NCBI GenBank assembly: GCA_023458555.1
Contig: JAEWYS010000003.1
Coordinates: forward strand, 1-35,721
Length of the DNA: 35,721 nt
Origin: Bacteroidota bacterium
Lineage (GTDB): Bacteria > Bacteroidota > Bacteroidia > Cytophagales > Cytophagaceae
Reading direction: 5' to 3'
Numbering within the stretch: position 1 is the stretch's first letter; every line of letters starts with the position of its first letter. The notes beneath the pieces are model-generated. The model was not told the origin of the DNA, searched no databases, and saw only the letters and a list, made by a program, of their open reading frames with translations. This document shows, in pieces, positions 23,645-31,592 of this stretch. Position numbers and translations under genes: made by a program.

Positions 23645-24064
23645 ATGAAAAATGTAGCGAATCAAAAACCGACTGGAGCGTTTGTACTGGCATCCTGGGC
23701 GGCACTCTTAACAGGAATTGTGGCTTTTATGATCGGATTGTGGAATGCGGAAATGCAGCTAAACGAAAAAGGCTACTATTTTACCGTTCTAATGTTCGGA
23801 CTTTTTTCAGTCATTTCTCTTCAGAAAGCAGTACGTGATCAGGCAGAAGGGATTCCGGTTACGGGAGTATATTTTGGTATGGCCTGGATTACTACTGGAT
23901 TGTCCATCCTGTTGCTTACAGTTGGATTGTGGAATGCTGAGTTGCTTCTGAGTGAAAAAGGATTTTATGCGATGGCTTTTGTTTTAAGCATATTCGCTGC
24001 TATCACTGTACAAAAGAATGTGCGGGATCTGCACAATGAACGGTCAGAGAATAAAGAATTATAG
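23645..24064 (+). CDS. YiaA/YiaB family inner-membrane protein
   Basis: A 139-aa membrane protein with four helices built from two copies of one module. Copy 1 has GLWNAEMQLNEKGYY (about 31-45) and ISLQKAVRD; copy 2 has GLWNAELLLSEKGFY (about 94-108) and ITVQKNVRD. This repeated WNAExxLxEKGfY...QKxVRD pattern is diagnostic of YiaA/YiaB proteins (PF05360). The start at 23645 (MKNVANQKPTG) was preferred to the ATG at 23618, since the first nine residues add nothing to the family. The function is unknown; E. coli relatives are stress-linked small membrane proteins. It follows the broken Crp/Fnr gene by 76 bp and ends before a terminator. Confidence 0.9.
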   Translation: MKNVANQKPTGAFVLASWAALLTGIVAFMIGLWNAEMQLNEKGYYFTVLMFGLFSVISLQKAVRDQAEGIPVTGVYFGMAWITTGLSILLLTVGLWNAELLLSEKGFYAMAFVLSIFAAITVQKNVRDLHNERSENKEL

Positions 24065-24150
24065 CTATTGTAGTTATTAACTTAGCTCCTTTGATTTAAT
24101 TATTTGCGATTTTATGTTGCATAGGTTTCTTCGCGTTCAGTCAAAATGAA

Positions 24151-24180
24151 AAAAGCCACTTTCGTATGAAAGTGGCTTTT
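24151..24180. terminator. Bidirectional terminator between yiaA-like gene and tRNA-Val
   Basis: A perfect 13-bp stem pairs AAAAGCCACTTTC (24151-24163) with GAAAGTGGCTTTT (24168-24180), with a 4-nt loop. A's on one side and T's on the other allow use in both directions. It lies 4 bp after the 3' end of the leftward tRNA gene. Confidence 0.93.
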
Positions 24181-24184
24181 CGAG

Positions 24185-24259
24185 TGGGACCAATAGGATT
24201 CGAACCTATGACCCCCTGCTTGTAAGGCAGGTGCTCTGAACCAGCTGAGCTATGATCCC
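24185..24259 (-). tRNA. tRNA-Val (anticodon UAC)
   Basis: A 75-nt cloverleaf on the minus strand. The acceptor stem GGGATCA pairs with TGGTCCC and the discriminator is A. The D arm contains AGCTCAGCTGGTTCAGAGC, the anticodon arm is CCTGC-CTTACAA-GCAGG with anticodon TAC, and the T arm is CTATAGG-type with GGTTCGAATCC. CCA is not encoded. The anticodon-arm sequence is the usual Bacteroidota tRNA-Val form. A perfect promoter lies upstream and a strong terminator follows. Confidence 0.96.
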
Positions 24260-24277
24260 TTGTTTGATTTGGTGATG

Positions 24278-24308
24278 CAAAATTAGTGGTCTTCTCTAAG
24301 AATCCAAA
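24278..24308 (-). promoter_or_regulatory. Promoter of tRNA-Val
   Basis: On the minus strand TTTG (24308-24305) lies 19 bp before TAATTTTG (24285-24278), an exact match to the Bacteroidota sigma-70 consensus TTTG-N19-TAnnTTTG. The expected transcript start is about 10 bp before the mature tRNA 5' end at 24259. Confidence 0.85.
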
Positions 24309-24383
24309 TTTTTAAACAGGAAAAAATGAATTTATTTTTTATCATGATACAGACGCTTATATATAAGGGAAATAAACAATAAG

Positions 24384-25016
24384 CTATTTGCTGCCTTTCA
24401 TATACTTTCCGCGAATAAAGAAAAAAAGTACCAGCGCAGCGATCAACATAATACCAATAAATATATAGTGATCATACGAGCGAAATGCCCCACCTATCTT
24501 TTGTAACGTTGAGTAAAAAAATTTACCGAGTAATATATATATGATACTCAGAAAGAAATTGGCCAGCAGGTCAATAACGACAAAACGCTTTACCGCGATT
24601 CCGGTGACCCCGGCTATTAATGGTGCAATCATACGTGCTTCCGGAAGCATAAGAAGAATAAAAATTGTTTTAATGGTATCAGAGTCAATATCAGTTTCAA
24701 CCTTTTTACGCCATGATTTATTAAATTTTGATATCAGGATTTGGGTAATCTTACTTCCGGATCGTGACAGATAAAATAAAATCATATCGGAAATTGTAAT
24801 TCCGACAGCTGATGCCGCTATACTAAGAAATATATTAATGTCGATATGAGTTGAAATATAACCAATGCTTATAAGGGCAATTTCCTGAGGGATAGGAAAA
24901 ATTAATTGAACTAATGCAAACCAGATAAATATACCTAAGTATGAATATTCCTGAATTAGTTTAAGCAATTCATGATCTTTCATCGATTTGGCCAGGGATA
25001 GAGCGTTTCGTAACAA
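24384..25016 (-). CDS. DedA/VTT-domain membrane protein
   Basis: A 210-aa protein with about five hydrophobic segments. The family features are an N-terminal re-entrant stretch YLGIFIWFALVQLIFPIPQE (about 26-45), SRSGSKITQ as the loop after helix 2-3, LLMLPEARMIAPLIAGVTG (about 121-139) as the DedA R-x-x-x-P/G motif equivalent, and a last helix (about 185-202). DedA proteins are lipid scramblase/flippase-like, for undecaprenyl phosphate or phospholipids. The typical RFIPGxR string is LPEARM here, so it is a divergent member. A start at 24983 (MKDHELL) would remove 11 residues. The gene stands alone, 124 bp upstream of the tRNA in the same direction. Confidence 0.78.
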   Translation of the reverse strand: MLRNALSLAKSMKDHELLKLIQEYSYLGIFIWFALVQLIFPIPQEIALISIGYISTHIDINIFLSIAASAVGITISDMILFYLSRSGSKITQILISKFNKSWRKKVETDIDSDTIKTIFILLMLPEARMIAPLIAGVTGIAVKRFVVIDLLANFFLSIIYILLGKFFYSTLQKIGGAFRSYDHYIFIGIMLIAALVLFFFIRGKYMKGSK

Positions 25017-25027
25017 TAATAAAGGAA

Positions 25028-25053
25028 GGAGACTGCTTCTGAAAGCAGTCTCC
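25028..25053 (-). terminator. Intrinsic terminator of the small lipoprotein gene
   Basis: A perfect 11-bp stem pairs GGAGACTGCTT (25028-25038) with AAGCAGTCTCC (25043-25053), with a 4-nt loop. On the minus strand a T-rich run (CTTCCTTTATTATTG) follows. It lies 29 bp downstream of the gene ending at 25083. Confidence 0.85.
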
Positions 25054-25082
25054 TGATATTGTAATCAGCAGTATAAGACTAA

Positions 25083-25271
25083 CTATTGGCTGATTTCTGT
25101 TTCAGTCATTGAAGTATCAGTTGTTTCTATTACCTCTTCGGTTTCTCTTCCTCCGTATCCGGAACTGGTAGTGTCTTCCATTGTAGAGGCACTTTCTTTT
25201 TTCTTAGGCTCCTCACAGGAGATAAGTGCAAAAAGAGTTCCGGCGGTTATAATTCCAATAATCTTTTTCAT
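25083..25271 (-). CDS. Small polar lipoprotein
   Basis: A 62-aa lipoprotein with a signal peptide and lipobox LISC (Cys19), then EEPKKKES and a Ser/Thr/Glu-rich tail with SGYGGRE in the middle. It resembles the other small acidic lipoprotein at 21777-21998 in layout (short, lipobox, disordered acidic tail) but not in sequence. No function is known. It has its own terminator and is divergent from the GNAT-like gene, with an inverted repeat at 25303-25330 in the shared upstream region. Confidence 0.75.
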   Translation of the reverse strand: MKKIIGIITAGTLFALISCEEPKKKESASTMEDTTSSGYGGRETEEVIETTDTSMTETEISQ

Positions 25272-25302
25272 ACTATAAACTTTACAACCTTATCTGAAGA
25301 AC

Positions 25303-25330
25303 TCTCACTTGTGCCATTTTGTTAGTGAGA
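25303..25330. repeat. Inverted repeat between divergent genes
   Basis: TCTCACT (25303-25309) and AGTGAGA (25324-25330) form a perfect inverted repeat with 14 bases between. It lies 32 bp upstream of the lipoprotein start, near TAAGGTTG (a one-mismatch -7 box on the minus strand), so it may be an operator. No T-tract follows, so it is not a terminator. Confidence 0.4.
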
Positions 25331-25446
25331 ATGATTTTTACATTATTATAATATGTTGATTTATATTGTATTTTATGCTTATTAAGAATTGCAGCGATAT
25401 TCTTCCGGTTGCGAAGCCAGAGCATAAAATCATTTATAAATATGGC

Positions 25447-25476
25447 TTTCGGGATGTCGATATTTTCTTATTTTTG
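25447..25476 (+). promoter_or_regulatory. Candidate promoter of the GNAT-like gene, near-leaderless
   Basis: TATTTTTG (25469-25476) matches the Bacteroidota -7 box exactly. TTTC (25447-25450), 18 bp upstream, is a fair -33 element. The ATG at 25483 is only 6 bases after the box, so the transcript would begin at or next to the start codon. Confidence 0.45.
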
Positions 25477-25482
25477 TTCACG

Positions 25483-26643
25483 ATGAAAGTAATAGAGGTT
25501 AGTGATGCCAGGACCAGAAAAGAATTTCTGGAATTACCGGTACGTCTGTATAAAAACGAAAAATCCTGGATCAGACCCCTTGATAAGGATATAGAGGGTG
25601 TTTTTGATTCTAAAGTAAATAAATTCTTCCGCCATGGAGAAGCTGCCAGATGGCTACTGGTCAATGATCAGGAGGAAACAATTGGCCGTGTGGCCGCGTT
25701 TGTCAATAAAAAAACGGCTAATACCACTGAATATGTGAATGGCGGCATGGGTTTTTTTGAATGCATCGATGACAGGAAAGCCGCTTTTATGCTTTTTGAC
25801 ACGTGCAAAGACTGGCTGATGGTCCGAGGGATGGAAGCCATGGACGGGCCTGTAAATTTTGGGGAACGGAACAACTGGTGGGGGCTTCTGGTGGATGGAT
25901 TTTCCGAGCCGAATTACTGTATGCCCTACAATTTTGCCTATTACAGAGATTTTTTTGAAGAATATGGCTTCGGGCTTTATTTTGAACAGTATACCTACCA
26001 CAGGAAGGTTGAAGATCCTTTACCACCATCGTATCAGGAAAAAGCTGACCGGATCAATCGGGATCCAAGCTACACATTTGAGCATATAAAGAAATCGAAA
26101 CTTGAAAAATACGGTGAAGATTTCAGATATATATATAATAAAGCCTGGGTCAAACATGCGGGAGTCAGAGAAATGTCAAAAGCTCAGGCTATGGCCAATA
26201 TGAATCAGCTGAAGCCGGTACTGGATGAGGAATTGGTATGGTTTGCCTATTACAACAATGAGCCGGTTGCCTTTTTTATTATGATTCCGGAATTAAATCA
26301 GATATTTAAAAATCTGAATGGTAAGCTTGATTGGTGGGGAAAGATAAAATTTATGTATTATAAACTTACCGGGGTCTGTAAGAAAATGTTCGGTGTCGCC
26401 TTTGGAGTGATTCCGGAATTTCAGGGCAGAGGTATGGAAGGAGCGATTGTGATGGCTGCTGCCAGAAAGATACAGCCTTCCGGGCGCTATACAGACTTTG
26501 AGATGAACTGGATAGGGAGTTTTAATCCCAAAATGATCAAAATTTGTGAATCTGTAGGGGCAAAAGTGGTTAAAACACATTATACCTATCGTTACATATT
26601 TGATCGGTCCAAACCGTTCTTTAAGGCCAAAATTATTGAGTAA
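25483..26643 (+). CDS. GNAT-like N-acyltransferase of Bacteroidota
   Basis: A 386-aa protein of a conserved Bacteroidota family, with N-terminal MKVIEVSDARTRKEFLELPV and WIRPLDKDIEGVFD (about 29-42), then KFFRHGEAARW, TIGRVAAFVNKKT and GGMGFFECIDD (about 86-96). The block EAMDGPVNFGERNNWWGLL (about 117-135) and the C-terminal GVIPEFQGRGMEGAIVM (about 306-322) include a GNAT-type pyrophosphate loop (Q-x-x-G-x-x-G). The last strand is YTYRYIFDR. It is probably a cytoplasmic acyl-CoA or acyl-tRNA transferase of unknown substrate. The start at 25483 was chosen because the longer frame (25366) adds 39 residues with no family resemblance, and a promoter lies inside that stretch. It precedes the PfkB gene by 21 bp. 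Confidence 0.82.
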   Translation: MKVIEVSDARTRKEFLELPVRLYKNEKSWIRPLDKDIEGVFDSKVNKFFRHGEAARWLLVNDQEETIGRVAAFVNKKTANTTEYVNGGMGFFECIDDRKAAFMLFDTCKDWLMVRGMEAMDGPVNFGERNNWWGLLVDGFSEPNYCMPYNFAYYRDFFEEYGFGLYFEQYTYHRKVEDPLPPSYQEKADRINRDPSYTFEHIKKSKLEKYGEDFRYIYNKAWVKHAGVREMSKAQAMANMNQLKPVLDEELVWFAYYNNEPVAFFIMIPELNQIFKNLNGKLDWWGKIKFMYYKLTGVCKKMFGVAFGVIPEFQGRGMEGAIVMAAARKIQPSGRYTDFEMNWIGSFNPKMIKICESVGAKVVKTHYTYRYIFDRSKPFFKAKIIE

Positions 26644-26664
26644 ATACTATCTAAACTATAAAAA

Positions 26665-27588
26665 ATGAGCTTATTGGTTGTTGGTTCCGTAGCGTTTGAC
26701 GCCTTAGAGACACCTTTTGGTAAAACAGATAAAATTATCGGAGGTAGCGCTACTTATTTTTCACTGGCATCTTCATTCCTGGCTAAAAAAGTAAATCTGG
26801 TTGCAGTTGTTGGAGGAGATTTCCCGAAAGAAAGTATTTCCATGCTGCAGAAACATGGTATCAATACAGAAGGTCTTCAGGTTAAGGAGAATGAAAAAAG
26901 TTTTTTCTGGTCCGGAAGATATCACAATGATATGAACACCAGAGATACACTCATTACTGAGCTAAATGTACTGGCTGATTTTGACCCGATAATACCGGAT
27001 TCATATCAGGACTGTAAATACCTGATGCTTGGGAATCTGGCTCCTGCTGTACAGGCTACGGTAATAAAACGTCTTAAAAAAAGACCTAAGTTAATTGCAA
27101 TGGATACCATGAACTTCTGGATGGATGTAGCCTGGGAGGAGCTGATGCAAACAATTGCAATGGTAGACGTGATCTGTCTCAATGATGAGGAAGCCCGCCA
27201 GCTTACCAAAGAATATTCACTGGTAAAAGCAGCAAAAAAAATTATCTCAATGGGGCCGAAGTTCGTGGTTATTAAGAAAGGCGAGCACGGAGCATTACTT
27301 TTCAATAAAGAGCATGTTTTTTATGCTCCGGCTTTACCTCTTGATGAGGTCTATGATCCGACCGGTGCAGGAGATACATTTGCAGGAGGATTTGTAGGCT
27401 ATCTTGCGAGTACAGATGATATTTCATTTGACAATATGAAAAGAGCTATAATATATGGCTCTGCGCTTGCGTCTTTCTGTGTTGAAAAATTTGGACCTGA
27501 GCGTTTGGAAGATCTTACCAATGATGAACTTGAGTCAAGAATAATGCAATTTGTAGAACTTGTACAATTTGAGATCAGCCTTCGTTAA
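26665..27588 (+). CDS. PfkB family sugar or nucleoside kinase
   Basis: A 307-aa ribokinase-family enzyme that phosphorylates a sugar or nucleoside with ATP. The N-terminal signature is MSLLVVGSVAFDALETPFG with IIGGSATYFSL (24-34), the GG switch and substrate loop. The ATP-site motif DPTGAGDTFAGGF (231-243) includes the anion hole GAGD with catalytic base D237. There is no intact lid of the ribokinase type beyond residues about 10-40 and 80-110. The length is usual for the family. The substrate is not predictable. It follows the GNAT-like gene by 21 bp and overlaps the start of the DUF4403 gene, so these three are probably one transcript. Confidence 0.93.
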   Translation: MSLLVVGSVAFDALETPFGKTDKIIGGSATYFSLASSFLAKKVNLVAVVGGDFPKESISMLQKHGINTEGLQVKENEKSFFWSGRYHNDMNTRDTLITELNVLADFDPIIPDSYQDCKYLMLGNLAPAVQATVIKRLKKRPKLIAMDTMNFWMDVAWEELMQTIAMVDVICLNDEEARQLTKEYSLVKAAKKIISMGPKFVVIKKGEHGALLFNKEHVFYAPALPLDEVYDPTGAGDTFAGGFVGYLASTDDISFDNMKRAIIYGSALASFCVEKFGPERLEDLTNDELESRIMQFVELVQFEISLR

Positions 27589-29011
27589 AAAGTGTTCTTA
27601 TTATAACCAGACAGTTATATGCTTCATTGGAACTGTCTGGTTCCTTTTTGCTTCCTCAGTATTACTGTTGACTGGATGTAAGACAATTACTCCGGAGCCC
27701 CCCAAAGAATTAATTGAGGACGTTGCGATTCCAAATGAGCTATCCGAGCTGATTATCCCCATCGAAATTCCGGTAAAGACCCTTGCCGAAGAGGCAAATA
27801 AATATTTTTCGGGATTGTTGTATGAAGACAACAACATGAATGATGATAACCTGATGCTTAAGGTTTGGAAAAAAGATCCTATTACAATATCTGCATCCGG
27901 CAATTATATTACATATAGCATTCCTCTGAAAATATGGTTAAAAACCATGTTAAAACTGGAAAGTATCGGGCTGGATCTGGGCACAGCCGGAGAAACGGAG
28001 ATGGCACTTGTTCTTAATTTTCGGTCAAGGGTTAATATTGATGAGAATTGGCATTTGAATGTCCATACAACACCCAATGGTTTTACCTGGCTTGAGAAAC
28101 CTTCCTTGAATGTAAAAGGGTTTTCATTGCCTGTAACCATGGTAGCCGATAAAATCATTAAAACACAGATGAGTTCTTTGGCTTCCATGATTGATGAACA
28201 AATGATGCCGTTTCTGGATATTAAGGATCTCGTTAGCTCTCTTTGGGGCAGGATACAAGAGCCGGTTCATGTATCTGATGAGCCTTCCGTATGGTTATGT
28301 GTTCAGCCGGTATCTGTTTCGGTCTCTCCCTTAAAGGGCAACAATGACAAAATCAGCACTCTGGTAGGTATTCGCTGTAAAGCTGCAACACGGTTTGGAA
28401 TAAAGCCTGTAGTAAAGCTGAGCTCTTTGCCAAAACTGGAGTTTAACAGTTACAAAGGGAGTTATTTCAATGTCTCCGTGCTATCGGGAATATCGTATGA
28501 ATATGCTACTGAAATGGCTATGAAAGAACTACAGGGGAAGGAATTTCTTTTTGGAAAGAAAGCTAATAAGAAACTGATAATTAATAACGTGTCTGTATAT
28601 CCTGGTGGTCATCGGTTAATCGTAAAAGTGGATGTTTCCGGTTCTTTGAGAGGAACGGTTTTCCTTTCAGGGGAACCATTTTATGATCCTGAGACAGAAC
28701 GCTTGTTTCTGAATGATTTTGACTTTGACCTTGATACAAAAAGCAAATTGCTTAAATCAGCTGACTGGCTTGCCCATGGTGCATTTGCAAGAAAAATTGC
28801 TCCTTATTTTGAATACGATCTTGGTCCCAGGCTGATAGAAAGCCGTAAGGCAGTCAGAGAAGCTATTGAAAACCGGCAAATATATGAAAGGATAACTCTT
28901 AAAGGCAGACTTGATAATCTTCAGCCCACAAGCATCTTTTTATCACGCAACTCCATCAATGCGATTATTACAGGTCATGGAAAGATGGGGATTACCATTG
29001 ATGAATTTTAG
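27560..29011 (+). CDS. DUF4403 family lipoprotein
   Basis: A 483-aa lipoprotein with signal peptide and lipobox LLTGC (Cys40 from the TTG at 27560). The mature part matches DUF4403: repeats of IPIEIPVKTLAEEANKYF (about 66-83), SIPLKIWLKTMLKLESIG and the C-terminal LKGRLDNLQPTSIFLS. These proteins have duplicated TULIP/SMP-like lipid-binding shapes and are likely periplasmic (family inference). The frame contains no ATG or GTG before the lipobox; only TTG codons at 27560 and 27569 (both inside the PfkB gene) give a signal peptide with positive charges. A start at 27569 would begin MRSAFVKK and is equally good. Its stop overlaps the stop of the M61 peptidase on the other strand. Confidence 0.82.
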   Translation: MYNLRSAFVKKCSYYNQTVICFIGTVWFLFASSVLLLTGCKTITPEPPKELIEDVAIPNELSELIIPIEIPVKTLAEEANKYFSGLLYEDNNMNDDNLMLKVWKKDPITISASGNYITYSIPLKIWLKTMLKLESIGLDLGTAGETEMALVLNFRSRVNIDENWHLNVHTTPNGFTWLEKPSLNVKGFSLPVTMVADKIIKTQMSSLASMIDEQMMPFLDIKDLVSSLWGRIQEPVHVSDEPSVWLCVQPVSVSVSPLKGNNDKISTLVGIRCKAATRFGIKPVVKLSSLPKLEFNSYKGSYFNVSVLSGISYEYATEMAMKELQGKEFLFGKKANKKLIINNVSVYPGGHRLIVKVDVSGSLRGTVFLSGEPFYDPETERLFLNDFDFDLDTKSKLLKSADWLAHGAFARKIAPYFEYDLGPRLIESRKAVREAIENRQIYERITLKGRLDNLQPTSIFLSRNSINAIITGHGKMGITIDEF

Positions 29012-30726
29012 AAATCCTGGTGCAGCCAACTCCTGAAAGCTGCCTTTTTATTGCTGTCAGCATCTTCCCTCTTTTGAATTGAGTAGACAGGAAAGTACTC
29101 ATGGTTATCACGTCTGAGTATATAGGTATATTCGATATAATTTCGTTGTATGACAAGACAAATTTCATTACTGGTTGCCTGTGTCAGTTCAATTATATTG
29201 CTTGTATTCATTGGCAATTGATTGATCTGCACTATTTCATCACCAGGACTTAAAACCTGATCAGCCGGTGAGTTTGGAATAATGAGATCAATGAGTGTTT
29301 TTTCCCCCTGCATTTTTACACGCAAGCCATAATACCGTTCAAGTAGGTTGTTTGAAGGCTGTTTATCTAATTTGCAGCCTATATCATTTAACAGATCATT
29401 TAACTCTTCTTCTTCATCGGAGGTGCCGTTAATGTACCGATCATATATGGGCTGGGCATTGAAACCGGTGACTCTCTTAATTATATCAAAGATATCAGAG
29501 GATGTATACCCCCGGTTCTTTTTCCCAAACTCAATCCATAGTAATTGCATTACATCATCAAGACTATTTCTACCCTGACTATGTCTGCGAATCCATAAGT
29601 CAATAAACAAGGCCATGACAGCTCCTTTTACATATATGGAGACTTTTCGGTGCGGAGTTCCGGCAATATATCCATCTACCCAGAGATCTACAGAAGATTC
29701 TGTCAGTGAGCGGTTAAATCGTCCGAAGTTTTCAAAATGTCTTTTTAATAAGATTGCCAGTTCGTTAAAATAATCGGTAGAAGAAAACGCCCCGGAGCGG
29801 GCAAGTATGAGATCGCCATAGTAAGTGGTAAAACCTTCTGCCACATACCCAGTCTCAAAATAGATTTCTTGGGAGAAATCGTAAGGAAGAAGCTCAGCCG
29901 GTCTGATTTTGCATATATTCCAGGCGTGAAAAAGCTCGTGTGAGCTTATTCCCAGCAGATTGTCGTAAAAACCTTTTTCTTCAAACCGCTGATCTGGCCC
30001 TAAAGTGATTACAGTAGAGTTAGCATGCTCAACTCCATGATAATGGGGATAAGGTAAAATGAACAGGAGAAAATGATAATCTTTTTCCGGGAAATCACCC
30101 ATTAGCTCAAGCTGGGTTTCAGTAAATTTTTTAAAGTCTGATAAAAGCCTTGGCCAGTCCGGGTTAATTTTTCCATGTAGCCAGATAGTAAAATCAGTAT
30201 CCTTTACTGTGTAACTCTTTGACTGGATTTGTGGTGCGGCTACTAAGGGGCTGTCTGCCAATTTGTAAAAACTTTCAGCCTGGAGTATTCTTTCTCTGAT
30301 GGGATGTCCGCAGGCAATTGTATAGTGAGAGGGAATATCCAATATGACGCTGCATTTATTATTTATTTGTTTATCAATATATAATAGACAATTAATGAAG
30401 TTGATGTAAATCAGGTCCTCGTCTAAATATGAGCCGCCTGCATCCATTTGGCGGGCATAATAATTATATTCGACAATAATACGAGATGCATCAGAGCAAG
30501 ATATCCGCCATCGGTCTTTTTTTATTTTCAGGAAGGAAAGAATATTACCTTTATGATCCATCGCTCTGAACTTCTGGATATTTCTGGCATAATTGGCCAT
30601 TTCATATCGCCCGGGTCTCCAGGCTGGCAGCTGGAGCTCAAGATAAGCGGCATTTTCTGTATTCACAGACAACTGAATAGAGAGATAACCTCTGGGGGCA
30701 TCGGAACAGGATATGATATATTCCAT
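29008..30726 (-). CDS. M61 family metallopeptidase with PDZ domain
   Basis: A 572-aa glycyl-aminopeptidase-type (M61) enzyme. An N-terminal beta domain (about 1-170) contains LPAWRPGRYEMANYARNI (33-50), a family signature. The catalytic part has the zinc motif HELFH (263-267, H263, E264, H267) and third ligand E297 in VAEGFTTYYGD, with GVEHANST (231-238) in front, all as in M61. The C-terminal PDZ domain (about 450-540) contains LIIPNSPADQVLSPGDEIVQIN. There is no signal peptide, so it acts in the cytoplasm or leaves by another path. It is convergent with the DUF4403 gene, sharing the last 4 bases, with no terminator between, so antisense overlap of transcripts is expected. Confidence 0.93.
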   Translation of the reverse strand: MEYIISCSDAPRGYLSIQLSVNTENAAYLELQLPAWRPGRYEMANYARNIQKFRAMDHKGNILSFLKIKKDRWRISCSDASRIIVEYNYYARQMDAGGSYLDEDLIYINFINCLLYIDKQINNKCSVILDIPSHYTIACGHPIRERILQAESFYKLADSPLVAAPQIQSKSYTVKDTDFTIWLHGKINPDWPRLLSDFKKFTETQLELMGDFPEKDYHFLLFILPYPHYHGVEHANSTVITLGPDQRFEEKGFYDNLLGISSHELFHAWNICKIRPAELLPYDFSQEIYFETGYVAEGFTTYYGDLILARSGAFSSTDYFNELAILLKRHFENFGRFNRSLTESSVDLWVDGYIAGTPHRKVSIYVKGAVMALFIDLWIRRHSQGRNSLDDVMQLLWIEFGKKNRGYTSSDIFDIIKRVTGFNAQPIYDRYINGTSDEEEELNDLLNDIGCKLDKQPSNNLLERYYGLRVKMQGEKTLIDLIIPNSPADQVLSPGDEIVQINQLPMNTSNIIELTQATSNEICLVIQRNYIEYTYILRRDNHEYFPVYSIQKREDADSNKKAAFRSWLHQDF

Positions 30727-30844
30727 GAAAATATCTTTTACATAATTAAGCCTGAATCTAATAATTTTGCGGATTCAAATACAGACTCCGTAAAATTATA
30801 TGGGTGTTAACGAATCTTTTCATGAAAAATATCCTTTAAGTATA

Positions 30845-30875
30845 TTGTTAATGTTGAAAAGTAGTTATAAATTTG
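30845..30875 (+). promoter_or_regulatory. Promoter of rpmH-rnpA
   Basis: TTG (30845-30847) lies 20 bp before TAAATTTG (30868-30875), a good Bacteroidota promoter. It leaves a leader of about 85 nt before rpmH at 30967, without a clear riboswitch or hairpin. Confidence 0.7.
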
Positions 30876-30966
30876 CATCCCTATTTAGAATTTAAGCATT
30901 AACATAGTCATGAACTGACAGATGCTGTAAGGTGATTGGCTTAGAAACTTTAAAAATTATTGTGAA

Positions 30967-31125
30967 ATGAAAAGAACGTTTCAACCTTCTCAGAGAAAAA
31001 GAAGAAATAAGCACGGATTCAGACAAAGAATGGCTACTGCAAACGGAAGAAGAGTATTGGCATCCAGAAGATCCAAAGGTAGAAAGAAGCTTACAGTTTC
31101 TGACGAGAAAAGACATAAAGCATAA
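30967..31125 (+). CDS. rpmH: Ribosomal protein L34
   Basis: A 52-aa basic protein (MKRTFQPSQRKRRNKHGF...) of the large ribosomal subunit. The family signature KRTxQPSxRKRxxxHGFRxRM is complete, as is the middle stretch NGRRVLASRRSKGRKKL. It is a little longer than most L34 proteins (44-47 aa) because of the C-terminal SDEKRHKA, as often in Bacteroidota. It lies 27 bp before rnpA in the conserved order rpmH-rnpA. Confidence 0.97.
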   Translation: MKRTFQPSQRKRRNKHGFRQRMATANGRRVLASRRSKGRKKLTVSDEKRHKA

Positions 31126-31152
31126 TTTTTATTCCTCTGTCCTTTGACCATA

Positions 31153-31566
31153 ATGGACAAGGCAGATTTGTCATCAGGAAAATCTTTACGCTTCACATTC
31201 TCTAAAAATGAGAGATTGTGTTCCAAAAAGCATATAGAAGAGCTTTACAAAAAGGGCTCTTCTACTTTTTTATATCCATTCCGTATCGTTTATCTCACAC
31301 AGTCTTCATCGGAACTAAGCGGTCCATTCCCTAAAATACTTATTTCCGTACCAAAGCGGCTATTTAAAAAAGCAGTTGACAGAAATAAGCTAAAGCGTCA
31401 GATCAGGGAAGCATACAGAAAAAACAGGCACGATTTTTTTAGTGAATCTGAACAGGGGCAAATTCCTGTTTTTTTGTCAATTGTGTATGTTGGAAAAGAG
31501 AAATTGCCGTACATACAATTAGAGAGAAAACTTATTTCAATATTGTTGCGTTTTAAAAAAACCTGA
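31153..31566 (+). CDS. rnpA: Ribonuclease P protein component
   Basis: A 137-aa basic protein that assists the RNase P RNA in trimming the 5' end of tRNA precursors. The diagnostic RNR motif KKAVDRNKLKRQIREAYRK is at 72-90, and the N-terminal FTFSKNERLCSKKHIEELY and strand PKILISVPKRL are also as in the family. The start at 31153 (ATG) was preferred to an upstream TTG at 31144. It follows rpmH as usual. The usual next gene yidD is absent here; the S41 peptidase gene follows after 26 bp, a common Bacteroidota order. Confidence 0.95.
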   Translation: MDKADLSSGKSLRFTFSKNERLCSKKHIEELYKKGSSTFLYPFRIVYLTQSSSELSGPFPKILISVPKRLFKKAVDRNKLKRQIREAYRKNRHDFFSESEQGQIPVFLSIVYVGKEKLPYIQLERKLISILLRFKKT

Positions 31567-31592
31567 CTAATTTAAGTCCATCCTAAGTTCCT

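Noticed and set aside
25366..25482. Extended N-terminus of the GNAT-like protein
   Set aside because: The extra 39 residues do not look like protein of this family, and a promoter-like box lies in the stretch.
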